Both the position numbers and the translations under genes were made by a program. Of a stretch of 64,000 bases of DNA, positions 15,804-24,187 are shown in pieces. Numbering within the stretch: the first letter of the stretch is position 1; every line of letters starts with the position of its first letter. The notes beneath the pieces are model-generated. The model was not told the DNA's origin. It made no database searches and saw nothing but the letters and a program-made list of their open reading frames with translations. Source of the stretch: Gluconacetobacter sacchari. GTDB lineage: Bacteria; Pseudomonadota; Alphaproteobacteria; Acetobacterales; Acetobacteraceae. The stretch covers positions 16,608 to 80,607 of the forward strand of contig NZ_JABEQJ010000022.1 of the NCBI RefSeq assembly GCF_014174255.1. The letters run 5' to 3'.

Positions 15804-18173
15804 TCATGCTTCAGCGGACGCCTCAAACTCATAGTCTGGGGCGTTGGTCGGCTCTCTCGAGGGGACGGGGTCCCGACCTGACACTCTCAGATACGCTTCC
15901 ACCAGGACCTGGAAGGGGGCGACAGGCCCTTCCTTCGCCGGCGTCGGCACAGCGCTGCCGGCGGAGTCATCGTCGGCAACCGCGTGATCCTCCGTCGCGG
16001 GAGGCGCAGCGGCCTCGGTCGGTGCCGCAGCGGCGGGAGAGGCCGCGGCTGGCGGCTCCTGGTTCGCCTTTTCAGGCGGGGACGACACCTCCGGTCTGCC
16101 CGCCGGCACGCCAAGCACCTGCGCCAGGTAATCGTGAACGACGCCGGCCTCGTCGATCGGGGAGAGGTCTTGGCTGATGGCGCGGGCATAGGCATCGCAA
16201 AGCAGCCCGATCTGGCCGGCCGGTTTAGTGCGGTCTTCGGGGGTGAGGGCCACTGCGCCCTTCAGGATCGCATTTCGGGCGGTCTGTGTTGACATGGCGG
16301 CCGCTTTGTCTCCTGTGCCGGGTCCGCAATTCGGGGCGCGTGTGAGCTTCTCAGGCACGCGCAGATAGCCCCCACTGTCGAGTTTCAGATCCAGCATCTG
16401 TGCGAAGACACGGCGCCCGAAGAACGTGATGATTGCCTGTCCTCGCTTCTGGCTGACGATGTCGCGCCAGGTGAATGCCGGCATCTCCCGGACATCGGCC
16501 TGGCCGGGGTCGAAATACTGTCCCGACAGATCACCCAACTGCCATCGTGCATTAACCGACACCTGGACCTTCGGGATGCCGCTCTCGATCCATTCTTTCG
16601 TGCTGGTCGCGTCTTCGAGCGAGTGAATGATCTTCAGGCGCGGATTGGACAGGAGCGCGTTGGCCCGGTCCTTGCCCATCTGGGCGTAGAGTGAGCTGAT
16701 TTCCTGAAACGCCAGCACAAGCATGAAATTGATCTCGCGGGCGAGTGCGGCGATGGCATCCGCCCCCTGGGAGGCGTATTGCGGAAGTTCGTCTAAGGCG
16801 ACGCCGAAGACTGTGTGCGCGGCCGAGATCCGGTTATCCACGATGCGCTTGCGTTCACCTTCAAGCTGGCCGCCGATGGCGGGAGCCATGCCGTAGCGGA
16901 TCGCGTTCGTCACGAAGCGGCCGAGACGCGCGTTCACCTTCTGGTCGTTCTCAAGGCTCGGCAGCACGACGTGAAGGACGCGACGATTGAACATGATGTC
17001 GCGGATGTTGATATCGCCGTCGTCGACGTCAAAGATGTGGCCGAACGTGTTGCTGAGCTGCGTGTACGTCGCGCCGAAGCCGCCGACGACGTACGAGTGC
17101 TGTTCCCTGACCTTGGACTGGGCGTCAAGGCCCTTGGTTCTGCTGTAGCCCCCGGTTTCGGCCATGTAGGCGCGGATCGCGGTACTCAGCCTCTCAGGGA
17201 AGACCCGAATTCGCCTGCCATCGGGCAACGTTTCGGGCGCTAGCGTGACCATACGCCATTCACGGCGCCCGTTGTCCCAGTAGTTGACTCTCGGATACGG
17301 AATCTCCGCGCCGTCCTCTGGCGTGAGCAGGATCAGGCTTTCGAATTCGGAGGTCAGTTTGCGCAGGGTCGGCAGGTTGATCGGTAGGCCGTAGACGTCG
17401 CGCATCCAGACGACGACGTCGCTCATGACCGTAATGAGATCCGTGGCCCGCGCGGTGAAGAATTTCTGCGATTCCGCCCCTGAGCCGGTATCTTCCGGAA
17501 TGAACAGCGTCATCAGAAGATTGCGTATGGCGTCGGCGTTCTCGTGGGCGAAGGGGTTCCAGGTATGGGATTCCCGTGATCCGCTGGCCACGACCATGTT
17601 GAGGATACGGAGATCGCCTTCGCGGCCATAGAGGCGCATCAACGTGGCTGTGTCGGCCCACGTGGCATTCGTGCCCTTGCCGTCAACCATGATGAAGCCC
17701 GATCCGTGGGCGACCAGGTTGGCGAAGATTACGTAGAGCGAGTTTGTCTTGCCGCTGTTGCTGCTGCCCGGAAGTTCGATGTGGGTCTTGGCGTCTTCGG
17801 TCGCGATCCATCCCTGTTGGCGGGTGATCCGGTCATGAAAGAGCAGCATGTCGCCCTTGGCGGGGCCGGGCCGCTTCGAATTGTGCAGCGGGAACACGGG
17901 ATCCCTGCGTCGCGAAAATGCCGGCATGCGCATCGGCAGAACCGGACGGCGCGCGAGGACGAAGCCTGTGAAGATTCCTCCGGCGACGAACGTCAGATCC
18001 GCGAGTGCGGGAACGACATAGCCGGCGATCGCCAGGCTTGCGGGAACGACGGCGGATGCAGGCTGCCCCAAGAACTCCCAGAGCTTGGCAGTAGGGCGCC
18101 GTGTGTCGCGGTAGTAGCCGGTGTCGGCAACGAGGTGGCGGTCAAGAGGACCCTGTATATTGAGCTCCTTCAT
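15804..18173 (-). CDS. trbC: Type IV coupling protein, TrbC/DotL type
   Basis: The 789-residue membrane ATPase has two N-terminal membrane segments (about residues 38-75), Walker A in LPGSSNSGKTNS (about 132-143), SGFIMVDGKGTN and later LDELPQYASQGADAIAALAR with a Walker B-like block. Spacing fits DotL/IcmO and IncI TrbC rather than VirD4 of type IVA systems. The C-terminal 120 residues are proline/alanine-rich with few fixed positions. It links the relaxosome to the transfer channel. Its start overlaps the preceding stop (ATGA), so it is the distal gene of the long minus strand transfer cluster. Confidence 0.88.
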   Translation of the reverse strand: MKELNIQGPLDRHLVADTGYYRDTRRPTAKLWEFLGQPASAVVPASLAIAGYVVPALADLTFVAGGIFTGFVLARRPVLPMRMPAFSRRRDPVFPLHNSKRPGPAKGDMLLFHDRITRQQGWIATEDAKTHIELPGSSNSGKTNSLYVIFANLVAHGSGFIMVDGKGTNATWADTATLMRLYGREGDLRILNMVVASGSRESHTWNPFAHENADAIRNLLMTLFIPEDTGSGAESQKFFTARATDLITVMSDVVVWMRDVYGLPINLPTLRKLTSEFESLILLTPEDGAEIPYPRVNYWDNGRREWRMVTLAPETLPDGRRIRVFPERLSTAIRAYMAETGGYSRTKGLDAQSKVREQHSYVVGGFGATYTQLSNTFGHIFDVDDGDINIRDIMFNRRVLHVVLPSLENDQKVNARLGRFVTNAIRYGMAPAIGGQLEGERKRIVDNRISAAHTVFGVALDELPQYASQGADAIAALAREINFMLVLAFQEISSLYAQMGKDRANALLSNPRLKIIHSLEDATSTKEWIESGIPKVQVSVNARWQLGDLSGQYFDPGQADVREMPAFTWRDIVSQKRGQAIITFFGRRVFAQMLDLKLDSGGYLRVPEKLTRAPNCGPGTGDKAAAMSTQTARNAILKGAVALTPEDRTKPAGQIGLLCDAYARAISQDLSPIDEAGVVHDYLAQVLGVPAGRPEVSSPPEKANQEPPAAASPAAAAPTEAAAPPATEDHAVADDDSAGSAVPTPAKEGPVAPFQVLVEAYLRVSGRDPVPSREPTNAPDYEFEASAEA

Positions 18174-18634
18174 GGCATGCCGAAGTCGGGCACCGACGCT
18201 CGCGCGGGCTGGGTCGGGGCAGGCGGACGACGTGTGGTGCCCTCGAGAACCCCTCCGTCGCCCCTGGCAGAAAGGGCATGGGCCGACCCGCCGATGCCCG
18301 GCGGGAAGGGCAATGTCCGGTCTTTCGGTCCGTCACGATGAAACAGGAAGGTGGAAAGCAGCACACCAAGACTGACGCCAGCGCCGGTGAGAACAAGCCA
18401 GCGCGCGCGTCGGGCGCGGATTGTCCGGGCCGTCCCTGACGTAACCTCAGGATGTGCCGGCGAGTTCTCGACGAGATCGCGACTTCCGGCACGCGATTGT
18501 GGGCCCACTGTTACGATGATCGGCTGCGAGAACGGGGAGTCCGACGCATGTCGAAACTCGAGTTCGATCGTGCCTTCCGGACGGATAGTGGACTTGAGGT
18601 CTTGGACCGGACCCGAGATCGTCATGTTCATCAT
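18170..18634 (-). CDS. Single-membrane-segment transfer-cluster protein
   Basis: The 154-residue product overlaps both neighbours by ATGA junctions. One membrane segment (WLVLTGAGVSLGVLLSTFLF, about residues 80-99) separates a cytoplasmic N-terminal half from a proline-rich outer half. I recognise no family. Being locked between a transglycosylase and the coupling protein gene, it probably serves the transfer channel. Confidence 0.6.
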   Translation of the reverse strand: MMNMTISGPVQDLKSTIRPEGTIELEFRHASDSPFSQPIIVTVGPQSRAGSRDLVENSPAHPEVTSGTARTIRARRARWLVLTGAGVSLGVLLSTFLFHRDGPKDRTLPFPPGIGGSAHALSARGDGGVLEGTTRRPPAPTQPARASVPDFGMP

Positions 18635-19161
18635 GAATCCTTCTTGTGCGAGGGGCCTTCGATGGCCGGGCGGTTGCGATTACGCTCCATCTGTTGGAAC
18701 GCTCTGGCCAGACGGCCGAGATAAAGCTGCTTCTCGGGGCCGGAGTGGGAGTGGTACCGCGCGACGCCATCCCAGAAATCACTGGTTTCCTGGATTGCCC
18801 GCTCCAGGATCCATGCGCCAGCCTCGAAATTCGCGCAGACGCTGTCGCGCAGGGCGAGGTAGGCCGATTGCCGTGTCGTGCTCCAGTGGGTCATGAGGGC
18901 GGGCAGCCAGTAATCGTTGACCTGCATGGGACCGATATCGAACGAGCCATTGCTGTTCTGGCTGACGGCGCCGGGTCGGCCGGCTTCGACAACGAGGATC
19001 GCGTACAGGAGATTGGGCGGAACACGATGCACCGAAGCTGCCGCGTAGAGGCAACGCCGGATTTCTTCGGGGGACGTCGCGCCCGCATGTCTGGGGGCTG
19101 TCGATGCGGTCGCTGCAATCATCAGCAGCATCGCACGCCAGGCGAAGAACCTAGCCTTCAT
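18631..19161 (-). CDS. Lytic transglycosylase of the transfer system (PilT/VirB1 type)
   Basis: I take the ATG at 19161, which gives a signal peptide (MKARFFAWRAMLLMIAATAS...) and removes a weak upstream extension. The 176-residue product has an SLT fold: PPNLLYAILVVEAGRPGAVS with the catalytic glutamate at residue 59, then SFDIGPMQVNDYWLPAL and the CANFEAGAWILERAIQ helix with Cys. It would open peptidoglycan for the secretion channel or pilus. Two further transglycosylase genes are in the window (23497 and 59383). Confidence 0.85.
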   Translation of the reverse strand: MKARFFAWRAMLLMIAATASTAPRHAGATSPEEIRRCLYAAASVHRVPPNLLYAILVVEAGRPGAVSQNSNGSFDIGPMQVNDYWLPALMTHWSTTRQSAYLALRDSVCANFEAGAWILERAIQETSDFWDGVARYHSHSGPEKQLYLGRLARAFQQMERNRNRPAIEGPSHKKDS

Positions 19162-19516
19162 GGGGCACGAGCCCCGCGAGCTGAAGGATGTCGACCCGGC
19201 GATGACAGTCCATCGCTGCGGCAAGAGCGCGATCGAGCACGAGCGAGAATACGCCGACCGATGGAACGGCAGCTTCCTCGAGACGGTATCCAGTGATCGA
19301 TCGCGGCGAAGGCGAGAATGCCAGGTCGAGACCGATATTCCCTTCGCGACGCTCGATACGGTCGGCCGCGATCAGAAACAGCGGAGTGAGATCCGGATTT
19401 TCCGGATCCAGTTCATGGAACGTGCCGTCGATTTCATGATAGCCGAAACCGTCTGCGTTTCGTCCGATCCATTCGGAGATATCCTTTCGGATGACGTCGA
19501 GCGCAATCGCGATCAT
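19151..19516 (-). CDS. traL: TraL/IcmS-like small protein
   Basis: The 121-residue acidic product starts in an ATGA overlap with traK and overlaps the transglycosylase start by 11 bases. IcmS follows icmT in Dot/Icm systems and TraL follows TraK in IncI plasmids, and the sequence (KDISEWIGRNADGFGYHEID, then LFLIAADRIERREGNIGLDL) has a similar length and helix layout to IcmS. IcmS is a substrate adaptor bound to the coupling protein. The assignment rests on position and loose resemblance. Confidence 0.5.
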   Translation of the reverse strand: MIAIALDVIRKDISEWIGRNADGFGYHEIDGTFHELDPENPDLTPLFLIAADRIERREGNIGLDLAFSPSPRSITGYRLEEAAVPSVGVFSLVLDRALAAAMDCHRRVDILQLAGLVPHEG

Positions 19517-19782
19517 CGGACGTAATGCCTTCTACGGTAGGATGGAATGTGCGTTCTGACCGGGCCGACGACCCACACCCGGAGGATGCGGCCGAAGACG
19601 ACCGGCGTGATGTTGAAGAATGCGAGCCCGGAGAAGACGAGCACAAGGACCCCGGATATGATCGTGAGCCATTTGTCCCACGTGATGATGGGGATCAGGA
19701 GAAAGATCAGTGCGCGAGCATCGACAATGAAGAATGTCAGTGGCTCGGCCGTGTATCGCCAATATGCGCGCATGTCAGTCAT
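19513..19782 (-). CDS. traK: TraK/IcmT-family membrane protein
   Basis: From ATG 19782 (overlapping traJ by 8 bases) the 89-residue product reads AYWRYTAEPLTFFIVDARAL, the IcmT signature (AYWRxSARxxxFFxxDARA), followed by two membrane segments. IcmT is an inner-membrane part of the type IVB system. Upstream residues to 19812 are in frame but outside the family pattern. Confidence 0.85.
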   Translation of the reverse strand: MTDMRAYWRYTAEPLTFFIVDARALIFLLIPIITWDKWLTIISGVLVLVFSGLAFFNITPVVFGRILRVWVVGPVRTHIPSYRRRHYVR

Positions 19783-20917
19783 CCTCCCTTGAAGCCCGGT
19801 CGGCGACCGCATCGGTGATCAGCCCGGCTTTCAGGGCACGGGCGATCGAAACGTCATATGTCTGTCCCCGGTCGGCGATGGCGTCCTTGAACAGGCCGCT
19901 CCAGCGGCGTACCGGATTATCGAAGAGGCTGTCGCGCAGCCTACGATCGACACGGACGAATTCACGAATGGCGATGCGTTTCCCGTCGCGTGACTCGACC
20001 AGTCGCTGATTGACGATGACCCGCGAGTGTTCGGCGACGTTATTCGCCATGTCCTCGCGCTGGTCCGGTGGGCAAAGGCTGTTGATGCGCCCGATGGTGC
20101 TGCGGATCGAGTTGGTATGCAGGGATGCGAGCATACGGTGATTCATGATGCCGGCCTGGATCGCCGCCATCATGGTGCCTGCGTCGCGGACCTCCTGGAC
20201 GATGATGTGCGTCGCTTCCTTCCGCGCCGACGTTTCGATGAAATCCTTGAAGGTTTCGAGGTTCGTCGGAATGTCGATCTGGCAGATGGTGCTGCGCTTA
20301 CGTGCGATGAGGTCATAAAGGATCTCAATCGGGGCGGAGCCTTCGAGGATATTGAAATCGAGAGCAGGGTTCTCGAGCCAGGACCGCACGAAGCCGCCCA
20401 GAAGCGTACTCTTGCCATGGCCGGTTCCCCCGGTGATCCAGTAGAGGCCGGGTCCGCCGTCCATGGCTTCATCCAGCAGCGGTTCGACGCCCTGTTCCTC
20501 CTTGGTGCGGGGTACGTCGACCAGGGGCCGGATCACGACGGAGATGCCTGGCTTGACGCCGACCTGACAGGCATGTGCGTTGATACGATAGGAATACCGT
20601 CGCCCGCGATGGCCGTCGGGCAGGATCGCCGTACTGAAATCCATCGCGCGCTTACGCTTGACGCCCGATGACGCACCGTTGCCTTCATAGAGGCTGTCCA
20701 GGATCGCCTCGACCTCTTCGGTGCGGAGCCGGTCCCGGGTCACGTCGTGATTGACATTGTATCGCCGGATCATGACGGGTGAGTCGCTGCGCAGTTCGAC
20801 GCGGGACGCGTCGATTGATGAGGTCCAGGCGAGAAGGCGCCTCAGGGCCTCCACTGGATACTGCCCGGCGTCGTCGGGAAACGTGAGGGCTCTTGCGTTG
20901 ATGTCAGAGAGGACCAT
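19775..20917 (-). CDS. traJ: TraJ/DotB secretion ATPase
   Basis: The ATG at 20917 has GGGAGAACACC upstream; the open frame further upstream lies inside trbA. The 380-residue ATPase has Walker A GGTGHGKSTL (about residues 161-170), IIVQEVRDAGTMMAAIQAG as the Walker B/Asp-box region, and HRMLASLHTNS as the His box, all as in DotB and IncI TraJ. It is a PilT-like hexameric ATPase that cycles to the cytoplasmic face of the channel and energises transfer. Confidence 0.92.
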   Translation of the reverse strand: MVLSDINARALTFPDDAGQYPVEALRRLLAWTSSIDASRVELRSDSPVMIRRYNVNHDVTRDRLRTEEVEAILDSLYEGNGASSGVKRKRAMDFSTAILPDGHRGRRYSYRINAHACQVGVKPGISVVIRPLVDVPRTKEEQGVEPLLDEAMDGGPGLYWITGGTGHGKSTLLGGFVRSWLENPALDFNILEGSAPIEILYDLIARKRSTICQIDIPTNLETFKDFIETSARKEATHIIVQEVRDAGTMMAAIQAGIMNHRMLASLHTNSIRSTIGRINSLCPPDQREDMANNVAEHSRVIVNQRLVESRDGKRIAIREFVRVDRRLRDSLFDNPVRRWSGLFKDAIADRGQTYDVSIARALKAGLITDAVADRASREDD

Positions 20918-22070
20918 CGGTGTTCTCCCTGGCTTCGCGGCTGTACAGGTTCTGCAGCGCTTCTCGTGTTCTGGCCTGCATCGGTCTCGCGATCGCAGCA
21001 CCGGCGATGCATTCCGCTTCCCAATGTTCCAGGGCCCCAAGGGCTTCGACGTCACTGGTGCCGGCACCTCCCCAGATCGGTCCCTTGTCCGGCGGAAACG
21101 AGACCCCTTGCAGCACCATCCATAGCGACCGGTCATAGAACTGGACGGCGGAGAAGAGCCCAGGATTCAGCAGGCTTCCCTCCCTGCGGGCGGTCTGGAG
21201 CAAGGTGAGGAGCACGCCAGTCGTATAGTGGTGTCGGGGGACAAGCGCCTTGATCTCAGGCCACTTCGACGAGGCATCCTTGGCCATCGCTGCCATCTTT
21301 CGGCTGAAGGCGCGTGAAGGCGTGAATGGCTTTCTGGGGCCGTGGAGGCGGTCAGCCTGCGGGTGGGGTACCGATAGCGACAGGGTTTCAAGCAGCTTAC
21401 GTGCTTCGCTGGTCTTGAGACGATGATGAAGTATGAAGGCCATCGCGAGGCACTGAACCACGGGAGAGGCGTCTTCCAGCGTCGTCCAAGGTGTCCCGCA
21501 CTGGCGCGTCAGCGCGGCAGAGGCGTCGCTGGGGGAAAACGCTCCATCCCTCACGCAAAAGCGGGCGGTCCATTCCCTGGGCTTCAGAGGGGGATCGAGC
21601 GGCCGGACGCGCTCGCCCGGGTTCAGCGTGCGTGGCGGCAGGCGATAGCCAACCCAGGCGGCGCCGATAGGATGGACCTGTGCGACCAGGCGTTGAAGAA
21701 CCGTCATGTCGACGCGCCCGCCGAACCGGACGCTGGCCGCACGAAGCGCGCACGCGAACGCGCAGGCGAGCAGTAATGTCGATGTCGCGGGCCGGTAGAA
21801 CATTCCCGTCTGTGTGAGCATCCGCCACATGCCATGGGCGGTCACCGTGTCAGGGTGCATGCGGCGCAGCGCATCGTGATAGGGGTCGGCCTTCGGAAAG
21901 AGGGTGGCCATCCCCCGGAACTCGAGCAGCTTCAGGTCGACCACCACCCTGGATATTTCGGCATGATAAAAGGTCCATGCCTCATACGACAGGCCGCCGA
22001 CGAGCGCGAAGGCGGCCATGACGGCGGTGGCAAAGCGACCGGGATCGCTGGCGCTGCGGTTCCCGGTCAC
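20904..22070 (-). CDS. trbA: TrbA/DotM (IcmP)-family membrane protein
   Basis: The start is a GTG at 22070 in a GTGA overlap with traI; longer in-frame starts lie inside traI. The 388-residue product has two N-terminal membrane segments (about residues 17-37 and 95-112) and the DotM-like soluble part with VPRHHYTTGVLLTLLQTARR and RSLWMVLQGV. DotM partners the coupling ATPase DotL; here the coupling protein trbC is encoded a few genes downstream in the same cluster. Confidence 0.82.
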   Translation of the reverse strand: MTGNRSASDPGRFATAVMAAFALVGGLSYEAWTFYHAEISRVVVDLKLLEFRGMATLFPKADPYHDALRRMHPDTVTAHGMWRMLTQTGMFYRPATSTLLLACAFACALRAASVRFGGRVDMTVLQRLVAQVHPIGAAWVGYRLPPRTLNPGERVRPLDPPLKPREWTARFCVRDGAFSPSDASAALTRQCGTPWTTLEDASPVVQCLAMAFILHHRLKTSEARKLLETLSLSVPHPQADRLHGPRKPFTPSRAFSRKMAAMAKDASSKWPEIKALVPRHHYTTGVLLTLLQTARREGSLLNPGLFSAVQFYDRSLWMVLQGVSFPPDKGPIWGGAGTSDVEALGALEHWEAECIAGAAIARPMQARTREALQNLYSREARENTDGPL

Positions 22071-22978
22071 GGCGCGGACCCGGCAACGAGCCCCGGGGAG
22101 GAACGGACCCGCAGATCGTCGCGGTTTTCGATCCGAATGTTCTCGTCGCCTGAGACGGGCTTTCTGGTGACCTGGAATACGCCCGGCGTGGCCTTGCCCT
22201 CGGCGACGAGGATCCGCCACCGTGCCATCCCCATGATGTCGCGCTTCAGGCGCGCGAGATCGTTGCGGAACTGGTCGACAGCCTGCCCGGTGCCCGCCGC
22301 CCAGCCTTCAGCTGCGGCCTGCCGCCAAACTTCGACCTCTTTGGGGGTGCGTGGCAGTAGGTTTTCCGGCGTCGGGCGGGGGCTTTGCACCGCGGGTGTC
22401 AGCCAGCTCTGCCAGATGGGGGGGCGGGCGACGAGTTGCGCCTTCTGCAGACGGCGATAGACATGGTCGGCCTCCGATGCCGATTGGCCGGATGGATCGA
22501 TGGCCTTGTCCATTTCCGCCTCCGAGATGACGGGAGGCAGGAGGAGCAGGCCTGTTCCGTCCTGCGGCAGCACAAGCGAGCGGAAGTCGCAGATTTCGTC
22601 GAGCAGCCTGGCATTGCGGTCGAGCATCACCTTGATGGCGAGAGATTCCGCCGCGAGGCCCGAGGTCGCACCAGCGGCCCAGGCGGCCTGCTTTACGGCA
22701 GACAGCCGCCCCGGATCGTCGTCGTGCGCGGGGCTGTATCCAGGTCGGGCATTCATCACGGATTCCAGGGATGGAAGGCTCGGGATATCCTGGGCCTGGG
22801 GCGCCTCGCGGCTACCGCTGATCGGATTGTCGATCGGCGACGCCGCCTCGGCCGAAGCCTGATTCGAGGCAGGCCATGGGGGCGCGACATCGGCCGACGG
22901 CAGTGGTTGATGCGAGACGCCGCATCCCGTAACCGAGACCACCACGGCGAACAGCACGGCCCTGTTTCCGAGTTTCAT
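22067..22978 (-). CDS. traI: TraI/DotC outer-membrane lipoprotein
   Basis: The ATG at 22978 (ATGA overlap with traH) gives a lipoprotein signal ending VSVTGC with Cys19. The 303-residue protein has the DotC layout, with GRLSAVKQAAWAAGATSGLA and WRQAAAEGWAAGTGQAVDQF as characteristic helical blocks. DotC with DotD targets DotH to the outer membrane to build the core complex. This TraI is the IncI one, not the F-plasmid relaxase. Confidence 0.87.
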   Translation of the reverse strand: MKLGNRAVLFAVVVSVTGCGVSHQPLPSADVAPPWPASNQASAEAASPIDNPISGSREAPQAQDIPSLPSLESVMNARPGYSPAHDDDPGRLSAVKQAAWAAGATSGLAAESLAIKVMLDRNARLLDEICDFRSLVLPQDGTGLLLLPPVISEAEMDKAIDPSGQSASEADHVYRRLQKAQLVARPPIWQSWLTPAVQSPRPTPENLLPRTPKEVEVWRQAAAEGWAAGTGQAVDQFRNDLARLKRDIMGMARWRILVAEGKATPGVFQVTRKPVSGDENIRIENRDDLRVRSSPGLVAGSAP

Positions 22979-23418
22979 CGGAGGATCCTCCTGCGCCATG
23001 CCACACGCAGCTCGTGCTGCGCGATGTCGGTTTGCAGCAGTGCATAGTCGGCGCCGGCAGCCGCTACCTCGTCGATCAGGTCGTGAAGCGTCACGTGATT
23101 GAGGTCGACGGCGATCTCAGGTGCGAGGCCCGGTGCCGGGGGAATGACTGGCGTGTAGCCGGCCGCGCCGGCGAGAAGTGCAACGGCGTCGGCATATGTG
23201 CCGCGCCAGTGCCAGGACATCGGCCGCTCCAGTTCCGGCGGCAGGGCGGCGTCCGGACGTGCAAGCGGAAAGCGCGGATGTCCGGTGCGTTCGAGCCGTA
23301 GGGCGATATGGTGGGCTTGCTGCTGCAAAGGTGGCGCGGGCCAAACGGGGGCGCTGTCACAGCCGTGAAGGGCGGCGACGCAGACGTAGAGCAAAATGCG
23401 GGCACGGGATCGCTTCAT
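22975..23418 (-). CDS. traH: TraH/DotD outer-membrane lipoprotein
   Basis: The 147-residue product has a lipoprotein signal (VAALHGC, Cys20) and the DotD-like secretin N0-type fold: RPMSWHWRGTYADAVALLAG and VDLNHVTLHDLIDEVAAAGA. It is the first gene of the traH-traI-trbA-traJ-traK-traL run and is preceded at 21 bases by an AACTCTCACC motif. Confidence 0.85.
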   Translation of the reverse strand: MKRSRARILLYVCVAALHGCDSAPVWPAPPLQQQAHHIALRLERTGHPRFPLARPDAALPPELERPMSWHWRGTYADAVALLAGAAGYTPVIPPAPGLAPEIAVDLNHVTLHDLIDEVAAAGADYALLQTDIAQHELRVAWRRRILR

Positions 23419-23439
23419 GTGAGCAGTGGAGCATGAAGT

Positions 23440-23449
23440 GGTGAGAGTT
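23440..23449 (-). promoter_or_regulatory. AACTCTCACC motif
   Basis: Exact copy 21 bases before the traH start, in the 78-base gap after the transglycosylase gene. This is the one exact copy not followed by G. Confidence 0.7.
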
Positions 23450-23496
23450 GCGGACGGTGGCCGCGAAAATTTGCTTGGCGTGGAGTCGACGGGAGC

Positions 23497-24180
23497 TCAG
23501 CGCGACGATGCCATCTGGCGAAGGTTCTTCCACACCTTTGCCTGATAGGCCTGGTTGAACCTTGGCGTGCGGGAATTGTAATTTCCGACGCGGCGCCAGA
23601 AGTCTGCGGGCGCTGAAAGCGTCGCACCACCGAGTTCGCGACTCAGAATCCATGCACCGACATGCAGGTTCAGACAGCCGTTATTGATGATCTGGTCCCG
23701 GGTTACGCCCATTGCGGCCAGTTCCGGGAGATGGGACGAGTTGATCTGGGCTATGCCCATGTCGTACGTGCCATTCTTGTTATAAACGACCTTGCCGACT
23801 TGGCCGCTCTCGGTCTTCAGAACTGCGCGGTAAATCGGTTCGGGAATGTGGTAGGCACCTGCCGCGTTGCTGACGCATGCGTCGAGTCCGGGCGGCCCAA
23901 GGATGGGTTGAAGCAGGCTCGTCTGAACGTGGTGGCGTTCGGAAAGATTCGCGCCGCCAGCGCGCGCAATGATCCACGCGCCGGCGATGATACCCCAGCA
24001 TGCCTGCCCTTGGATGAGTTGGGGATCGAATCCCGCTCGCTGGAGGATGGCCATCCACGCCGGCTGGATACCGAGAGGCCCGATTCCGTCGCGCCGATGT
24101 GCCGCAACGGTCTCCAATATTTTTACGGGGACGGAGTAGGCGACCTCGGCAACATGCGCGCAGGGGGGAAGGAGAGGCAT
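23497..24180 (-). CDS. pilT: Tandem SLT protein, C-terminal transglycosylase domain active-looking
   Basis: The 227-residue protein contains two transglycosylase-like halves. The C-terminal half (about residues 105-200) is complete: IYRAVLKTESGQVGKVVYNK with catalytic Glu124, TYDMGIAQINSSHLPELAAM, and NLHVGAWILSRELGG. The N-terminal half (about 14-75) follows the same order (VKILETVAAHRRDGIGPLGI, QACWGIIAGAWIIA) but lacks the S-Q-x-N-G stretch. It sits where IncI plasmids carry pilT, between pilV and the tra genes, and probably opens the wall for the thin pilus. Confidence 0.8.
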   Translation of the reverse strand: MPLLPPCAHVAEVAYSVPVKILETVAAHRRDGIGPLGIQPAWMAILQRAGFDPQLIQGQACWGIIAGAWIIARAGGANLSERHHVQTSLLQPILGPPGLDACVSNAAGAYHIPEPIYRAVLKTESGQVGKVVYNKNGTYDMGIAQINSSHLPELAAMGVTRDQIINNGCLNLHVGAWILSRELGGATLSAPADFWRRVGNYNSRTPRFNQAYQAKVWKNLRQMASSR

Positions 24181-24187
24181 GTCTGGA

